From Hydrogenophilales bacterium (GTDB lineage Bacteria > Pseudomonadota > Gammaproteobacteria > Burkholderiales > Eutrophovitaceae), in contig CACKOO010000011.1 in NCBI GenBank assembly GCA_902601765.1, positions 1 through 40,840 on the forward strand: DNA of 40,840 nt, given 5' to 3'. Positions 29,598 through 39,867 of this stretch are shown here, piece by piece. Position 1 is the stretch's first letter. Each line of letters opens with the position of its first letter. The translations under genes and the position numbers were made by a program. Under the pieces are notes generated by a model. It did not search any database, was not told the origin of the DNA, and saw only the letters and a program-made list of their open reading frames with translations.

Positions 29598-32318
29598 CTA
29601 ATGAGCCATTTCCCAATTTGGTCCTTGTCCTACCTCTACTGCTAAGGGTACTGAAAGGCCGTCAATGTTGGTCATGAGCCTGGCTATATTAGTTTCTACT
29701 TCAGCTATTTCCATTGATGGAACTTCTAGTACTAACTCGTCGTGTACTTGCATGATCATTCGTGATTCCATTTTGTTATTAACTAGCCACAAGTGAACTT
29801 TAATCATCGCTAATTTGATTAGGTCGGCTGCAGTTCCTTGCATTGGAGCATTGATTGCTTCACGCTCTGCTGCTTTTTTTCTAAGGCCTTTTCCATTAAT
29901 TTCAGGTAAATACAAACGTCTGCCAAACACCGTCTCAACATAACCATTTTCCATAGCTTTCAATTTGGTTTGATTCATATATTCTTTAACACCAGGATAA
30001 CGTGAAAAATATCTATCTATATAATTTTTTGCATCGGCGAGATCAATATTTAACTGCTTCGCTAGTCCGAAGCTACCCATCCCATATATCAATCCAAAGT
30101 TGATAACTTTAGCAAGTCTACGGTGCTCGTTAGAAACACTTTCGGGCTTTAAACCGTATAATTCAGATGCAGTGTGTCGATGAACATCCTCTCCATTTTG
30201 GAAAGCTGATATCAATCTCTCATCTGCTGAGAGATGCGCCATAATGCGCAGTTCAATTTGTGAATAATCTGCCGATATTATAACTGAGTTCTCCGGAGCC
30301 ACAAAAGCTTCCCTAATTTTTCTACCTTCTGCTGTTTTGATTGGAATATTCTGCAAATTTGGTTCACTGCTTGAAAGTCTCCCTGTTACAGCAATAGCTT
30401 GCCCATAATTTGTATGTATTCGACCAGTAGCCGGATTAATCATTTGGGGCAATTTGTCGGTATAAGTGGATTTCAGTTTCGATAGACTACGATATTCCAA
30501 TAGCCTTTGCGCTATCGGATGACTTTCGGAAAGCTTTTGTAAAACAGATTCATCTGTAGATGGTTCGCCACCAGGTGTTTTTTTTAACACTGGCAGACCT
30601 TTTTTATCAAACAAAATTTGTCTGAGTTGTTTAGTAGAAGATAAGTTGAAGACGTCATCAGCGAGTTCCCACACCTCCTTCTCGAGAACTTTAAGTTTTT
30701 TGCCAAGAAATAACGATTGATTCTCGAGTAAATTCTTATCAATTAAAACACCACATCGCTCAATATTGAATAGAACTTTAATTAGTGGAATTTCAATTTC
30801 ATTGTAAATAAAATTTAATTGAATATTTTCCTCGAATTGTTTGGCAAAATGATGATGTAGTTTCAGAGTTATATCGGCGTCCTCTGCAGCATATTCAGTT
30901 GCCTCCGGAATTTCAACTTCGGAAAAATTAATTTGATTTTTCCCTTTACCGACAATATCCTCATATTTGATAGTTGATATTCCAAGCTTTTCCTTGGCCA
31001 GATTATCAAGTTTGTGGGATTTGTGGGACGCTGTCACGTAAGAAGCTAGCAATGTATCATGACTAATCCCATTCAAATTGACGCCTTGGTTCGCGAGGAT
31101 GTGCATATCGTATTTGATGTTCTGCCCTACTTTATTTTTGGAAGGATCTTCTAACCACTCTTTTAGATGTAGAAGGGCTTCTTCCTTGTCTATTTGGTCT
31201 CCGTTATTTTTATCGATATGGCCTAATGGGATATAAGCGGCGTGATTTGGTTCGACTGAAAATGAGATGCCAACTAAATCAGCAGTCAATGGGTTGAGCC
31301 CAGTTGTTTCAGTATCAATAGATGTAATCGGCGATTTCTCGATGATAGCTACCCATTTTTTTAATTCCGCAACATTTGAAATTGTTTCACGTACTTTTTG
31401 TTCAACGAGTTCGAAACGATTGCTTTTTTGTGGAATTGCTTCTTCGTAATTGTCCCCTGATTGTGGGAGTTTTTTCAATAGATTTTGTAATTCTAATTTG
31501 GTATACAAGTTTTTTAACCTGCTTAGATTTGGAGGTATTTTATTGAGGCTATCTAAAGAATAATCGATTTTTACGTCAGTTTTTATAGTTACTAGTTCTT
31601 TAGCTATTTGTAGCCATTCGAAGGTCTTGGCAAGGTTTTTACTGCCCCTTCCTTTGATGTTATCCGCATTTTCCATAACCGATTCTAGGGTGTTAAACTG
31701 CGAAAGCCAATCAACAGCTGTTTTTGGTCCGCAATCTTTTACTCCAGGCACATTGTCTGATGAGTCACCCATCAAGGCTAAATAATCTATAATTTGACAG
31801 GGACGAACGCCAAATTTTTTTTGTACACCTTGCTCATCTAAAATCAAATCATTTTTATTTTTCTGAGGTACCAATTGTTTGATATTATTATTTATAAGTT
31901 GTGCAAAATCTTTGTCACCCGAAGAAATTATTACCTTGTAACCTGACTTATCTGCCTTCGTGGCCAATGTTCCAATAATATCGTCCGCTTCATAACCTGA
32001 TTTTTTTATAATAGGTATGCGGAGAGCTTCCAGACAATCAAAAATTGATTCTATTTGATCCGCCAACTCATCTGGCATTGGTCCTCGATTTGCTTTATAT
32101 TCTGGATAAATTTCATGTCTGAAATTTTTTCCTTTAGAGTCAAAGACCACGGCAATTGAGTCAAATTTTAAATTCTTTTCCAGTCTACCAATCATATTAA
32201 GAAAGCCATAAATGGCACCCGTTGGTTTTCCTTCGAAAGTTTCTAATCCTAACCGATGCATAGCGTGGTATGCACGAAAAACATGGTTAAATCCGTCTAT
32301 TAAAAGTAAAGTTTTCAC
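29598..32318 (-). CDS. polA: DNA polymerase I
   Basis: A 906-residue three-domain Pol I used in Okazaki fragment maturation and repair. The 5'-nuclease domain begins LLLIDGFNHVFRAYHA and has GDKDFAQLI. The 3'-5' exonuclease is intact: D335 and E337 in IDTETTGL, QNIKYDMHIL, and YAAEDADITL. The polymerase domain carries catalytic D684 in DYSQIELRIMAHLS and D860 in QVHDELVLEVP. The start is GTG at 32318, giving a normal N-terminus. It is divergent from thrB across 106 bases. Confidence 0.97.
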   Translation of the reverse strand: MKTLLLIDGFNHVFRAYHAMHRLGLETFEGKPTGAIYGFLNMIGRLEKNLKFDSIAVVFDSKGKNFRHEIYPEYKANRGPMPDELADQIESIFDCLEALRIPIIKKSGYEADDIIGTLATKADKSGYKVIISSGDKDFAQLINNNIKQLVPQKNKNDLILDEQGVQKKFGVRPCQIIDYLALMGDSSDNVPGVKDCGPKTAVDWLSQFNTLESVMENADNIKGRGSKNLAKTFEWLQIAKELVTIKTDVKIDYSLDSLNKIPPNLSRLKNLYTKLELQNLLKKLPQSGDNYEEAIPQKSNRFELVEQKVRETISNVAELKKWVAIIEKSPITSIDTETTGLNPLTADLVGISFSVEPNHAAYIPLGHIDKNNGDQIDKEEALLHLKEWLEDPSKNKVGQNIKYDMHILANQGVNLNGISHDTLLASYVTASHKSHKLDNLAKEKLGISTIKYEDIVGKGKNQINFSEVEIPEATEYAAEDADITLKLHHHFAKQFEENIQLNFIYNEIEIPLIKVLFNIERCGVLIDKNLLENQSLFLGKKLKVLEKEVWELADDVFNLSSTKQLRQILFDKKGLPVLKKTPGGEPSTDESVLQKLSESHPIAQRLLEYRSLSKLKSTYTDKLPQMINPATGRIHTNYGQAIAVTGRLSSSEPNLQNIPIKTAEGRKIREAFVAPENSVIISADYSQIELRIMAHLSADERLISAFQNGEDVHRHTASELYGLKPESVSNEHRRLAKVINFGLIYGMGSFGLAKQLNIDLADAKNYIDRYFSRYPGVKEYMNQTKLKAMENGYVETVFGRRLYLPEINGKGLRKKAAEREAINAPMQGTAADLIKLAMIKVHLWLVNNKMESRMIMQVHDELVLEVPSMEIAEVETNIARLMTNIDGLSVPLAVEVGQGPNWEMAH

Positions 32319-32424
32319 AAATGAGTTTCAGTAAAATAGATTTTTCAAGTATCCTTGAGACAAATTAAAAACATTCTTTGGCAACTAGTCTAAAGCTTTT
32401 CGCAATCCTGTAAGAATATACTAT

Positions 32425-33381
32425 ATGTCAGTTTTTACTACCATATCTAAGGATGAATTGACCCTATGGTTAAAAAATTATTCCATAGGAGATTTAAAAA
32501 CTCATCAAGGCATATCCTCGGGGATTGAGAATACAAATTACTATGTCGATACTACACTTAGTCGTTATGTGTTGACAATTTTTGAAAAACTAAAAGTTAA
32601 AGAGCTAAATTATTATCTCAATTTAATGTCACATTTATCTGGAAATCGTCTTCCGGTACCTAACCCAATCGCAAATATCGAAAATAGTTTTCTCGGCAAA
32701 ATCAAAGACAAACCAGCAACTTTAGTTACTTGTATCAGGGGTAAGCCAATTTTATCTCCAGAACCTATTCATTGTAGCCAGGTAGGAACGATGTTGGCTG
32801 AGATTCACAAGGCTGGACTTTCGTACGATGGGTTTTTAACTAACCCGACAGGCAAAGCTTGGTGTCGTAGTGTATTTACAAGAATTTCTCCGTTTTTGAG
32901 TTCAGAAGCAAAACAATTACTAAAATCAGAAATCGAATTTCAATCCCAATTTGATTACTATAAACTTCCTCAAGGAGTAATTCATGGCGATCTATTCCGC
33001 GATAATGTTTTATTTCAAGGTGATATAATTGGAGGTGTCATCGATTTTTATTTTGCTTGTAATGATTCTTTACTTTATGACTTGGCTATTACAGTAAATG
33101 ATTGGTGCCTAGAAACGAGTGGTGGGTTAAATATTGATAGTGCAGCAAATTTAGTAGGATCATATCGGAAAATTAGAAAGTTAAACTCAGAAGAAAAAGA
33201 AGCTTGGCCTGCCATGTTGAGAGCCGCAGCATTACGGTTTTGGATCTCTCGATTATACGATCTTCATCTTCCTCGGTCTGGTGAAATCACTCATGCTCAT
33301 GACCCGTTAACTTTTCAGTGTCTTTTGAGTCATTATTGTTCTTGTGGAAACCAATATGCTAAATTACTAGTAGAAGATTAG
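32425..33381 (+). CDS. thrB: Homoserine kinase, type II (kinase-fold)
   Basis: A 318-residue homoserine kinase of the aminoglycoside-phosphotransferase fold, the form found in beta-, some gamma- and alphaproteobacteria in place of the GHMP type. It has GISSGIENTNYYVDT at the nucleotide-binding site, VIHGDLFRDNVLF with catalytic D189, and GVIDFYFA with metal-binding D207. It makes O-phosphohomoserine for threonine. No clear ribosome binding site precedes the ATG; TATACT ends 2 bases before it. The start matches the family (MSVFTTIS). It converges on uvrD with an 17-base gap. metX, also using homoserine, closes the window. Confidence 0.93.
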   Translation: MSVFTTISKDELTLWLKNYSIGDLKTHQGISSGIENTNYYVDTTLSRYVLTIFEKLKVKELNYYLNLMSHLSGNRLPVPNPIANIENSFLGKIKDKPATLVTCIRGKPILSPEPIHCSQVGTMLAEIHKAGLSYDGFLTNPTGKAWCRSVFTRISPFLSSEAKQLLKSEIEFQSQFDYYKLPQGVIHGDLFRDNVLFQGDIIGGVIDFYFACNDSLLYDLAITVNDWCLETSGGLNIDSAANLVGSYRKIRKLNSEEKEAWPAMLRAAALRFWISRLYDLHLPRSGEITHAHDPLTFQCLLSHYCSCGNQYAKLLVED

Positions 33382-33398
33382 TTGAGTAAATAGCGAAG

Positions 33399-35615
33399 TT
33401 AAGGAGGATCGGAAGCTTTTAGCTGTGCGTAGCTTACGACCAACCACTTGATTCCATAATCCGCAAAATTTACTTGCACTCTAGTGTCTTGTCCTTGTCC
33501 TTCAGATTGCAAAATTATACCGGCCCCGAATTTATTATGCTCGACGGGTGAGCCCACTCGAAGGCCACCCGGTAGGGGTTTCGGAGAATCTTTTCTCCTA
33601 TAATCAGTTTTAAAAGTATGGGTGGAATTTGATTTAATTATTGTTTGTCCCTTTTGCAAGTTGTCCTCTGGAATTTCTTCAAGAAATCTTGAAGGCACAT
33701 TCCACCTCGTCTGTCCGTGTAGCATGCGCGATTGTGCATGCGACAAATAAAGGAGCTCTCTTGCCCTTGTAATAGCTACATACATCAGCCTGCGTTCTTC
33801 TTCTAATCCGTTAGTATCGTGCAAACTATTTTCATGTGGGAATAGACCTTCCTCGAGACCGGTTAAAAAAACCACTCGAAACTCCAGCCCTTTTGCGGCA
33901 TGCACTGTCATTAGTTGCAGTGATTGATCACCCTCACCTGATTTATGCTCACCAGACTCTAAAGACGCATACGCTAAAAAACTAGATAGTATATTTTCTG
34001 CTTTATGACTATTACCTGCGGGAAAATTATCGTCGTCTAAGTTGCTCGCCTCTTCGTCAATAGGTGAGTAATCATTTTCTGTTTCAAAAATTGCGCCAGC
34101 ATTAATTAATTCTTTAAGATTTTCTATTCTGTCAGTGCCATCTTTTTCTTTTCCATAGAATTCTAGAAGACCAGAATGAGATATAGCACATTCAATAATG
34201 TCTGTTAGGCTCGAGGTTTTTGAAATGGAACTTAACTTCTCTATCAGATCTATAAACAAATTTAAACTATTTGCAGCTTTTCCATTTAGTAGTGCAGTCT
34301 TGGAGGCCTCTAGGAGTCCGGTATTTTCTCTACGAGCTATTTGGCTGATTTTTTCTACACTTTTTTGCCCCAAACCTCGAGTAGGGAAATTAATAATTCT
34401 TAAAAAGGCACTGTCATCATTTACACTAGCTGCTAATCTTAAATAGGCTAAGGCATGTTTAATTTCTTGTCGTTCAAAGAACCGTAATCCACCGTAAACT
34501 TTATATGGCAGTCCCGCACTAAATAAGGCATGTTCGAGAATTCGTGATTGAGCATTTGATCTGTAAAAAATTGCTATATCATTTATGTTGTAGTCATAGG
34601 TTTTCAAATTTTTTACTTGTTGAACAATATGACTGGCTTCCTCTTGATCTGTCGGAGCTTCTAATAATTTTATTGGATCGCCTTTCCCCTCCGAGGTCCA
34701 AAGGTCCTTCCCCAGGCGATTTATATTATTTTTAATTAGAGAGTTAGCCGCATCCAATATGTGACCAAAACTGCGGTAATTTTGCTCCAGTTTTATGGTT
34801 TCCGTAACGTCAAAATCCTTCACAAAATCGTGTAGATTATTAGATCTAGCTCCTCTAAATCCGTAAATAGATTGATCATCGTCACCTACCGCAAAAACGG
34901 AATTATTTTTACTAGATAACAGCTTTAACCAGTTATACTGAAGTTGGTTGGTATCCTGAAATTCGTCAACCAAAATATGTTTAAACTTATTTTGATAGTG
35001 TGTCCTGAGTACTTCGTTCAGCTTTAAAAATTCATAGCAGCGGAGTAATAGTTCTCCAAAATCAACTGCTCCCTCTTTATCGCATAAATTTTGATACGAC
35101 TTATATATTTCATTCAATTGACGTGAGGATTCATCTAATTCTTCTATTTGATCTGCCCTCAACCCTTGATCTTTCGCCGAATTGATATGATATTGAACTT
35201 GCTTAGGAGGATATTTCTCCGTATCAACTTTTTTATTTTTCAACACCCTTTTAATCACAGATAATTGATCGGCGTTATCTAAAATTTGAAAAGATTGGGG
35301 CAACCCTACATCGCGACTGTGTAGTCTAAGTAATCTGTTGCAAAGTCCATGAAAAGTTCCAACCCACATACCGCGTATTATAATTGGAAGCATATTAGAG
35401 ATACGAAATAACATTTCTTGCGCGGCTTTATTGGTAAAAGTAACTGCTAGTATTTCGTTAGGTGGCACCCGTCGGGTATTAATCAGCCAAGCAATTCTCG
35501 TTGTAAGCACTCGAGTTTTCCCAGAGCCCGCGCCGGCCAATATCAGAGAAGATGTGCTAGGTAGTTGAACAGCTTTTAATTGTTCATTATTAAGATTTTC
35601 TAAAATAGATGACAT
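33399..35615 (-). CDS. uvrD: ATP-dependent DNA helicase UvrD (helicase II)
   Basis: A 738-residue superfamily 1A helicase for mismatch and excision repair. The Q motif LNNEQLKAV is at 8-16, Walker A AGAGSGKT at 27-34, motif II VDEFQDTN, motif III GDDDQSIYGFRGA, motif IV-V QLMTVHAAKGLEF, and motif VI EEERRLMYVAITRAR. The C-terminus carries a Tudor-like domain (GSPVEHNKFGAGIILQSEGQG), as in UvrD rather than Rep. It is 13 bases downstream of the phosphoribulokinase gene on the same strand. An acidic, low-complexity insert lies before motif V. Complete. Confidence 0.95.
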   Translation of the reverse strand: MSSILENLNNEQLKAVQLPSTSSLILAGAGSGKTRVLTTRIAWLINTRRVPPNEILAVTFTNKAAQEMLFRISNMLPIIIRGMWVGTFHGLCNRLLRLHSRDVGLPQSFQILDNADQLSVIKRVLKNKKVDTEKYPPKQVQYHINSAKDQGLRADQIEELDESSRQLNEIYKSYQNLCDKEGAVDFGELLLRCYEFLKLNEVLRTHYQNKFKHILVDEFQDTNQLQYNWLKLLSSKNNSVFAVGDDDQSIYGFRGARSNNLHDFVKDFDVTETIKLEQNYRSFGHILDAANSLIKNNINRLGKDLWTSEGKGDPIKLLEAPTDQEEASHIVQQVKNLKTYDYNINDIAIFYRSNAQSRILEHALFSAGLPYKVYGGLRFFERQEIKHALAYLRLAASVNDDSAFLRIINFPTRGLGQKSVEKISQIARRENTGLLEASKTALLNGKAANSLNLFIDLIEKLSSISKTSSLTDIIECAISHSGLLEFYGKEKDGTDRIENLKELINAGAIFETENDYSPIDEEASNLDDDNFPAGNSHKAENILSSFLAYASLESGEHKSGEGDQSLQLMTVHAAKGLEFRVVFLTGLEEGLFPHENSLHDTNGLEEERRLMYVAITRARELLYLSHAQSRMLHGQTRWNVPSRFLEEIPEDNLQKGQTIIKSNSTHTFKTDYRRKDSPKPLPGGLRVGSPVEHNKFGAGIILQSEGQGQDTRVQVNFADYGIKWLVVSYAQLKASDPP

Positions 35616-35627
35616 ATAGCGTAGTAT

Positions 35628-36512
35628 TTAGATTGATGATCTATTAATCCGACCTACATCTACAAGTTCCTTAATTCTTGGTCCAAGTATAAGTTTCATA
35701 GCATCTCCGCCCCGTGATCCGGGAACGACTATCGTATCTTGCCTCGACATGAACCCAGGGATACTGGACAAAATATCTTGATATTCTATGGTATCAAGTC
35801 GCTGCTGAAATTTAATAACAATAAAACTTTCTTCCTCTTCGGGGATATTAGAGTAGTCAAAGGGGTTAGATGTATCTACTGTGGGCACTCTTTGAAAGTT
35901 AATATGTGTTTGTGAAAATTGTGGAACAATATAATAAACATAATCGTCCATTCGGCGCAGAATAGTATTGATAGTCGACTCCATAGAATGGCCTCTAGAA
36001 TTAATATCTCTATTAATTTTTTGGATCCATTCTAAATTTATTGTGGGAGTGACCCCAATTAGTAAATCAACATGCATCGCAATATTTGTGTCATCAGATA
36101 TTACCCCACCATGGAGACCTTCGTAAAAAAGAAGGTCGGTCTTTTCCGAAATTTGTTGCCAAGGAGTAAAAGTACCAGGTTTTTGCCCATGTAAATAAGC
36201 TCTTTCCTCATTATGGAGGTAAATCCTTGACATACCGGTTCCGCCATTTCCATAATTTTTGAATAATTCCTCTAGCTCATAAAATAGATTGGCTTCTGGG
36301 CCAAAATGGCTTATCCCTCGACCAGCCGTTCTTTCCCACTCATCGACCAGGTTACGCATGGCATCACGCTCGTACTTATGAAAGCTATCTCCTTCGACAA
36401 TTGCGGCTGATATATTTTGCATTTCAAATATATCTTCAAAGGCTCGTCTAACAGATGTTGTTCCAGCACCGGATGATCCTGTTACGGCTACGATAGGGTG
36501 GGTTTTTGACAT
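35628..36512 (-). CDS. prk: Phosphoribulokinase (class I)
   Basis: A 294-residue class I (bacterial, redox-insensitive) phosphoribulokinase. GSSGAGTTS at 12-20 is the P-loop, VEGDSFHKYERDAM follows, with SHFGPEANLF and LLFYEGLHGGV (Walker B and active-site region). The reaction is ribulose 5-phosphate + ATP to ribulose 1,5-bisphosphate. No RuBisCO, cbb gene or LysR regulator is in the window, so autotrophy is not shown; a PRK homologue of unknown role (PrkB) also occurs in heterotrophs such as E. coli. The start is ATG 36512. It shares a 146-base divergent spacer with leuS. Confidence 0.9.
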   Translation of the reverse strand: MSKTHPIVAVTGSSGAGTTSVRRAFEDIFEMQNISAAIVEGDSFHKYERDAMRNLVDEWERTAGRGISHFGPEANLFYELEELFKNYGNGGTGMSRIYLHNEERAYLHGQKPGTFTPWQQISEKTDLLFYEGLHGGVISDDTNIAMHVDLLIGVTPTINLEWIQKINRDINSRGHSMESTINTILRRMDDYVYYIVPQFSQTHINFQRVPTVDTSNPFDYSNIPEEEESFIVIKFQQRLDTIEYQDILSSIPGFMSRQDTIVVPGSRGGDAMKLILGPRIKELVDVGRINRSSI

Positions 36513-36658
36513 TGGTTCACGGCACCTAAATCTTTATAAAATTCAAAAACAATTAATAGTGCTTAGCCAGTCTATAAAATATTCGTTGAATAAGCGAAAA
36601 AAATTGCCACTAAGGGATATAATCCAGTGATGATAACTAATCAGCCTTAGAAAAACTA

Positions 36659-39271
36659 ATGAATAACCAGTATAACCCCAGAGAAATCGAAAAAGCGATA
36701 CAAAGTGAGTGGACCACTGAGGATAAGTTCAAAGTTTCAGAGGATACGAAAAAACCGAAGTATTACTGCTTATCAATGTTTCCATACCCATCTGGTAAAT
36801 TACATATGGGACACGTTAGAAACTACACCATCGGCGATGTACTAAGCAGATACCACAAGATGCTCGGCTATAACGTTCTTCAGCCAATGGGTTGGGACGC
36901 TTTTGGTCTACCGGCAGAAAATGCTGCCATGGCGAATAAAGTCCCACCTGCTAAATGGACTTACGAAAATATTAAATACATGAAAAGCCAACTTAAATCA
37001 TTAGGCTTTGCGTTAGATTGGTCAAGGGAAGTAGCCACTTGTGATCCCGAATATTATAAATGGAATCAGTGGCTGTTTTTACAAATGTTGGAGAAGGGAT
37101 TGGTCTACAAGAAAACAGGGACCGTCAATTGGGATCCCGTGGATAAAACCGTCCTAGCAAACGAGCAAGTGATAGATGGCAAAGGGTGGCGCACAGGAGC
37201 TGAGGTTGAAAAACGTGAGATTCCTATGTATTTCATGCGTATATCGGCTTATGCACAGGAATTGTTGAGTGATCTTGATAATTTAGGTGGATGGCCCAGC
37301 AGAGTTAAAACTATGCAGGCAAACTGGATTGGAAAGAGTGAAGGAGTTAACCTAGCTTTTAATTACGCAATTAACGGAGAATTAAAGGCTCTGAGGGTTT
37401 TTACCACCCGAGCAGATACGGTTATGGGCGTTACTTTTTGTGCTGTGGCGCCGGAACATCCACTGGCTTTGTATGCAGCAAAAACGAACCCAAGAATCGC
37501 GAGTTTTATAGAAGAGTGTAAACGAGGAACCGTGACTGAGGCAGATTTGGCTTCAATGGAAAAAAAGGGGGTATTTACCGGTTTTCATGTGAAACATCCG
37601 CTCTCAAAAAAGCCAATTCCCGTCTGGGTAGGCAATTATGTTTTAATGGACTACGGTGAGGGAGCTGTAATGGGAGTGCCAGCCCATGATGAAAGGGATT
37701 TCCATTTCGCGCACAAATATAATCTTGAAATACTTCCCGTGATTCGTGTTAAAGATAAAATTTTTTCTAATCAAGAATGGCAAAATTATTATACCGAGAA
37801 AGGAATTTGCATAAATTCGGGGCCTTATAACGAACTAGGTTTCAGTGATGCAGTTTCTGCTATCGCCAAAGATCTTCGAGATTTAGGGCTTGGGGATAGA
37901 CAGTCTCAATGGCGCTTGCGAGATTGGGGAATATCAAGACAGAGATACTGGGGCACGCCGATACCCATAATACATTGCAACATTTGTGGGGATGTACCTG
38001 TTCCAGTAAATCAGCTACCGGTAGTACTGCCCGAAGATTGTGTGCCGGATGGTTCCGGAAATCCGTTAAGGAACCGTAATGATTTTTTTTCTGTAGAGTG
38101 CCCCTCTTGCGGGGAATTAGCTAAACGTGAGACAGATACAATGGATACTTTTGTCGATTCATCTTGGTATCCCCTTCGCTATGCGTGCGCAGACAATCAT
38201 TCTGAAATGGTTGATAAGCGAGTTGATTACTGGTTGCCAGTGGATCAGTATATAGGGGGAATCGAGCATGCGATTCTTCATCTTTTATACAGTCGTTTTT
38301 GGACGAAAGTAATGAGAGATTTTAATTTAATATCGATTGATGAGCCTTTTAGTAATTTGTTAACCCAAGGCATGGTTCTGAACGAAGTTTACTCCAGAAA
38401 AGATAAAAATGGTCGTATTCATTACTTTAATCCAAAAGATGTTGAGGTAGGTCAAGATCACAGCTCAAAGAAAGAGGGCTCGATCAGGACCCTGCGAGCA
38501 GACGGGCTACCAGTGGTAGCTGAGGGAATTAGAACAATGTCAAAGTCGAAAAATAATGGTGTTGATCCGCAAAACTTGATAGATCAGTACGGAGCTGATA
38601 CGGCGAGGTTATTTATGATGTTTACCAGTCCACCAGAAGATACCTTATCGTGGAACCCTGACGGCGTTGAAGGCTCTCATCGGTTTCTAAAGAAAGTATG
38701 GAAATATTGTTTTGACCAAAAGAAATCAATCTTGTTATCTGAACGTGACATAAATTTAATAGAGTTAGATTCGCAGCTAATGGAGGTACGAAGATCGGTT
38801 TATCAGATACTACGTCAAGCGAGTGATGATTATAAAAGAAAGCATTTCAATACGGTTGTCTCAGCTGCTATGAAACTTCTGAACGTGTTGGATGGTGATA
38901 TTCTAGCTAATGACGGTTCGGTGAACGCGTCATCTGTTAGAAGTGAAGGAGTAAGTATTCTAATAAGAATTTTGTATCCCGTCGCGCCACACATTACTAC
39001 AGTGCTATGGCGGGAGCTAAAATATGGGGAAGATTTAGCTAATGCAGATTGGCCGAAAATTGATGAACTTGCATTAAAACAAAACCATGTAGTTTTAGTT
39101 ATTCAAGTAAATGGGAAACGTAGGGGTGAAGTTAGCGTTCCATTTGATATTGATAATCCATCGATTGAAAAAGCTGCAGTCTCTAGTGTCGATATTGAAA
39201 AACATATAGCTGGAAAAAAAGTAAAAAAGATTATAGTAGTACCAAACAAGCTAGTAAATATTGTCGTTTAA
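36659..39271 (+). CDS. leuS: Leucyl-tRNA synthetase
   Basis: An 870-residue class I aminoacyl-tRNA synthetase. The HIGH motif is HMGH at 49-52, the KMSKS loop is TMSKSKNNG from 626, and the CP1 editing domain with [19 protein letters not shown] is complete. The C-terminal domain ends [14 protein letters not shown]... and ...[15 protein letters not shown], as in bacterial LeuRS. Start ATG 36659; a -10-like TATAAT lies at 36618-36623 without a good -35. It is followed after 73 bases by lptE, the usual neighbour. Confidence 0.97.
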   Translation: MNNQYNPREIEKAIQSEWTTEDKFKVSEDTKKPKYYCLSMFPYPSGKLHMGHVRNYTIGDVLSRYHKMLGYNVLQPMGWDAFGLPAENAAMANKVPPAKWTYENIKYMKSQLKSLGFALDWSREVATCDPEYYKWNQWLFLQMLEKGLVYKKTGTVNWDPVDKTVLANEQVIDGKGWRTGAEVEKREIPMYFMRISAYAQELLSDLDNLGGWPSRVKTMQANWIGKSEGVNLAFNYAINGELKALRVFTTRADTVMGVTFCAVAPEHPLALYAAKTNPRIASFIEECKRGTVTEADLASMEKKGVFTGFHVKHPLSKKPIPVWVGNYVLMDYGEGAVMGVPAHDERDFHFAHKYNLEILPVIRVKDKIFSNQEWQNYYTEKGICINSGPYNELGFSDAVSAIAKDLRDLGLGDRQSQWRLRDWGISRQRYWGTPIPIIHCNICGDVPVPVNQLPVVLPEDCVPDGSGNPLRNRNDFFSVECPSCGELAKRETDTMDTFVDSSWYPLRYACADNHSEMVDKRVDYWLPVDQYIGGIEHAILHLLYSRFWTKVMRDFNLISIDEPFSNLLTQGMVLNEVYSRKDKNGRIHYFNPKDVEVGQDHSSKKEGSIRTLRADGLPVVAEGIRTMSKSKNNGVDPQNLIDQYGADTARLFMMFTSPPEDTLSWNPDGVEGSHRFLKKVWKYCFDQKKSILLSERDINLIELDSQLMEVRRSVYQILRQASDDYKRKHFNTVVSAAMKLLNVLDGDILANDGSVNASSVRSEGVSILIRILYPVAPHITTVLWRELKYGEDLANADWPKIDELALKQNHVVLVIQVNGKRRGEVSVPFDIDNPSIEKAAVSSVDIEKHIAGKKVKKIIVVPNKLVNIVV

Positions 39272-39344
39272 GTGGGGTTTGTGTTGGTCTTAATTTTTGT
39301 ATTCGGAGAATTAAATTGTTCAAAAATGTTCGAAATAAATTGAT

Positions 39345-39848
39345 ATGGTCATGAAGAAATTTAGATGCCTCATCCTAGTTTTAATAATTGCCTTTCAAGT
39401 GGGATGCGGATTTAAGTTGCGTAGCTCCATGAACATGCCATTTGAAAGCATTTACATCAATTCGGAAGGATTCTCCTTTTTTGATACAGAGCTTCGTAGA
39501 GTTTTGGGATCTGATAATAATGTAAACCTAGTTAGCAACATAGCCGAGTCCGATGTCCAGTTATCGATTTTAAATGAAGTGAGGGATAAAAAAATATTAT
39601 CATTGTCGAAAGCTGGCAATGTGCGAGAATTTGAGTTGTATTACCAAATTTTTTATAAGGTCACAAGTGATAGATTAACTGGTTCTCGTTCGCCCGAAGA
39701 AATAACGGTAACTCGAAGCCTTACCTATAATGATGCAAAAATTTTAGCAAAAGAAGAGGAGGAGTTAGTCTTGTTTGAGGAAATGCAAATTGATGCAGTC
39801 ACCCAGTTGCTAAGGCGCTTGGTGACCGTGGTTCTAAACCCAGATTGA
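39345..39848 (+). CDS. lptE: LPS-assembly lipoprotein LptE
   Basis: A 167-residue outer-membrane lipoprotein that plugs the LptD barrel and completes LPS insertion. The N-terminus has a basic start, a hydrophobic core ([11 protein letters not shown]) and a lipobox VGC with Cys21, followed by GFKLRSS, the family motif (CGFxLR). The rest has the alternating strand pattern of LptE but low conservation. ATG 39345 or 39351 may be the start; neither has a strong ribosome binding site. In most proteobacteria holA follows lptE, but here metX begins 20 bases downstream. Confidence 0.9.
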   Translation: MVMKKFRCLILVLIIAFQVGCGFKLRSSMNMPFESIYINSEGFSFFDTELRRVLGSDNNVNLVSNIAESDVQLSILNEVRDKKILSLSKAGNVREFELYYQIFYKVTSDRLTGSRSPEEITVTRSLTYNDAKILAKEEEELVLFEEMQIDAVTQLLRRLVTVVLNPD

Positions 39849-39867
39849 AAATCAAAACAATAAACCT

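Noticed and set aside
31384..31396. GTTTCACGT inside polA resembling half of a parS site.
   Set aside because: The second half is not palindromic and the site is coding sequence; a half match is expected by chance.
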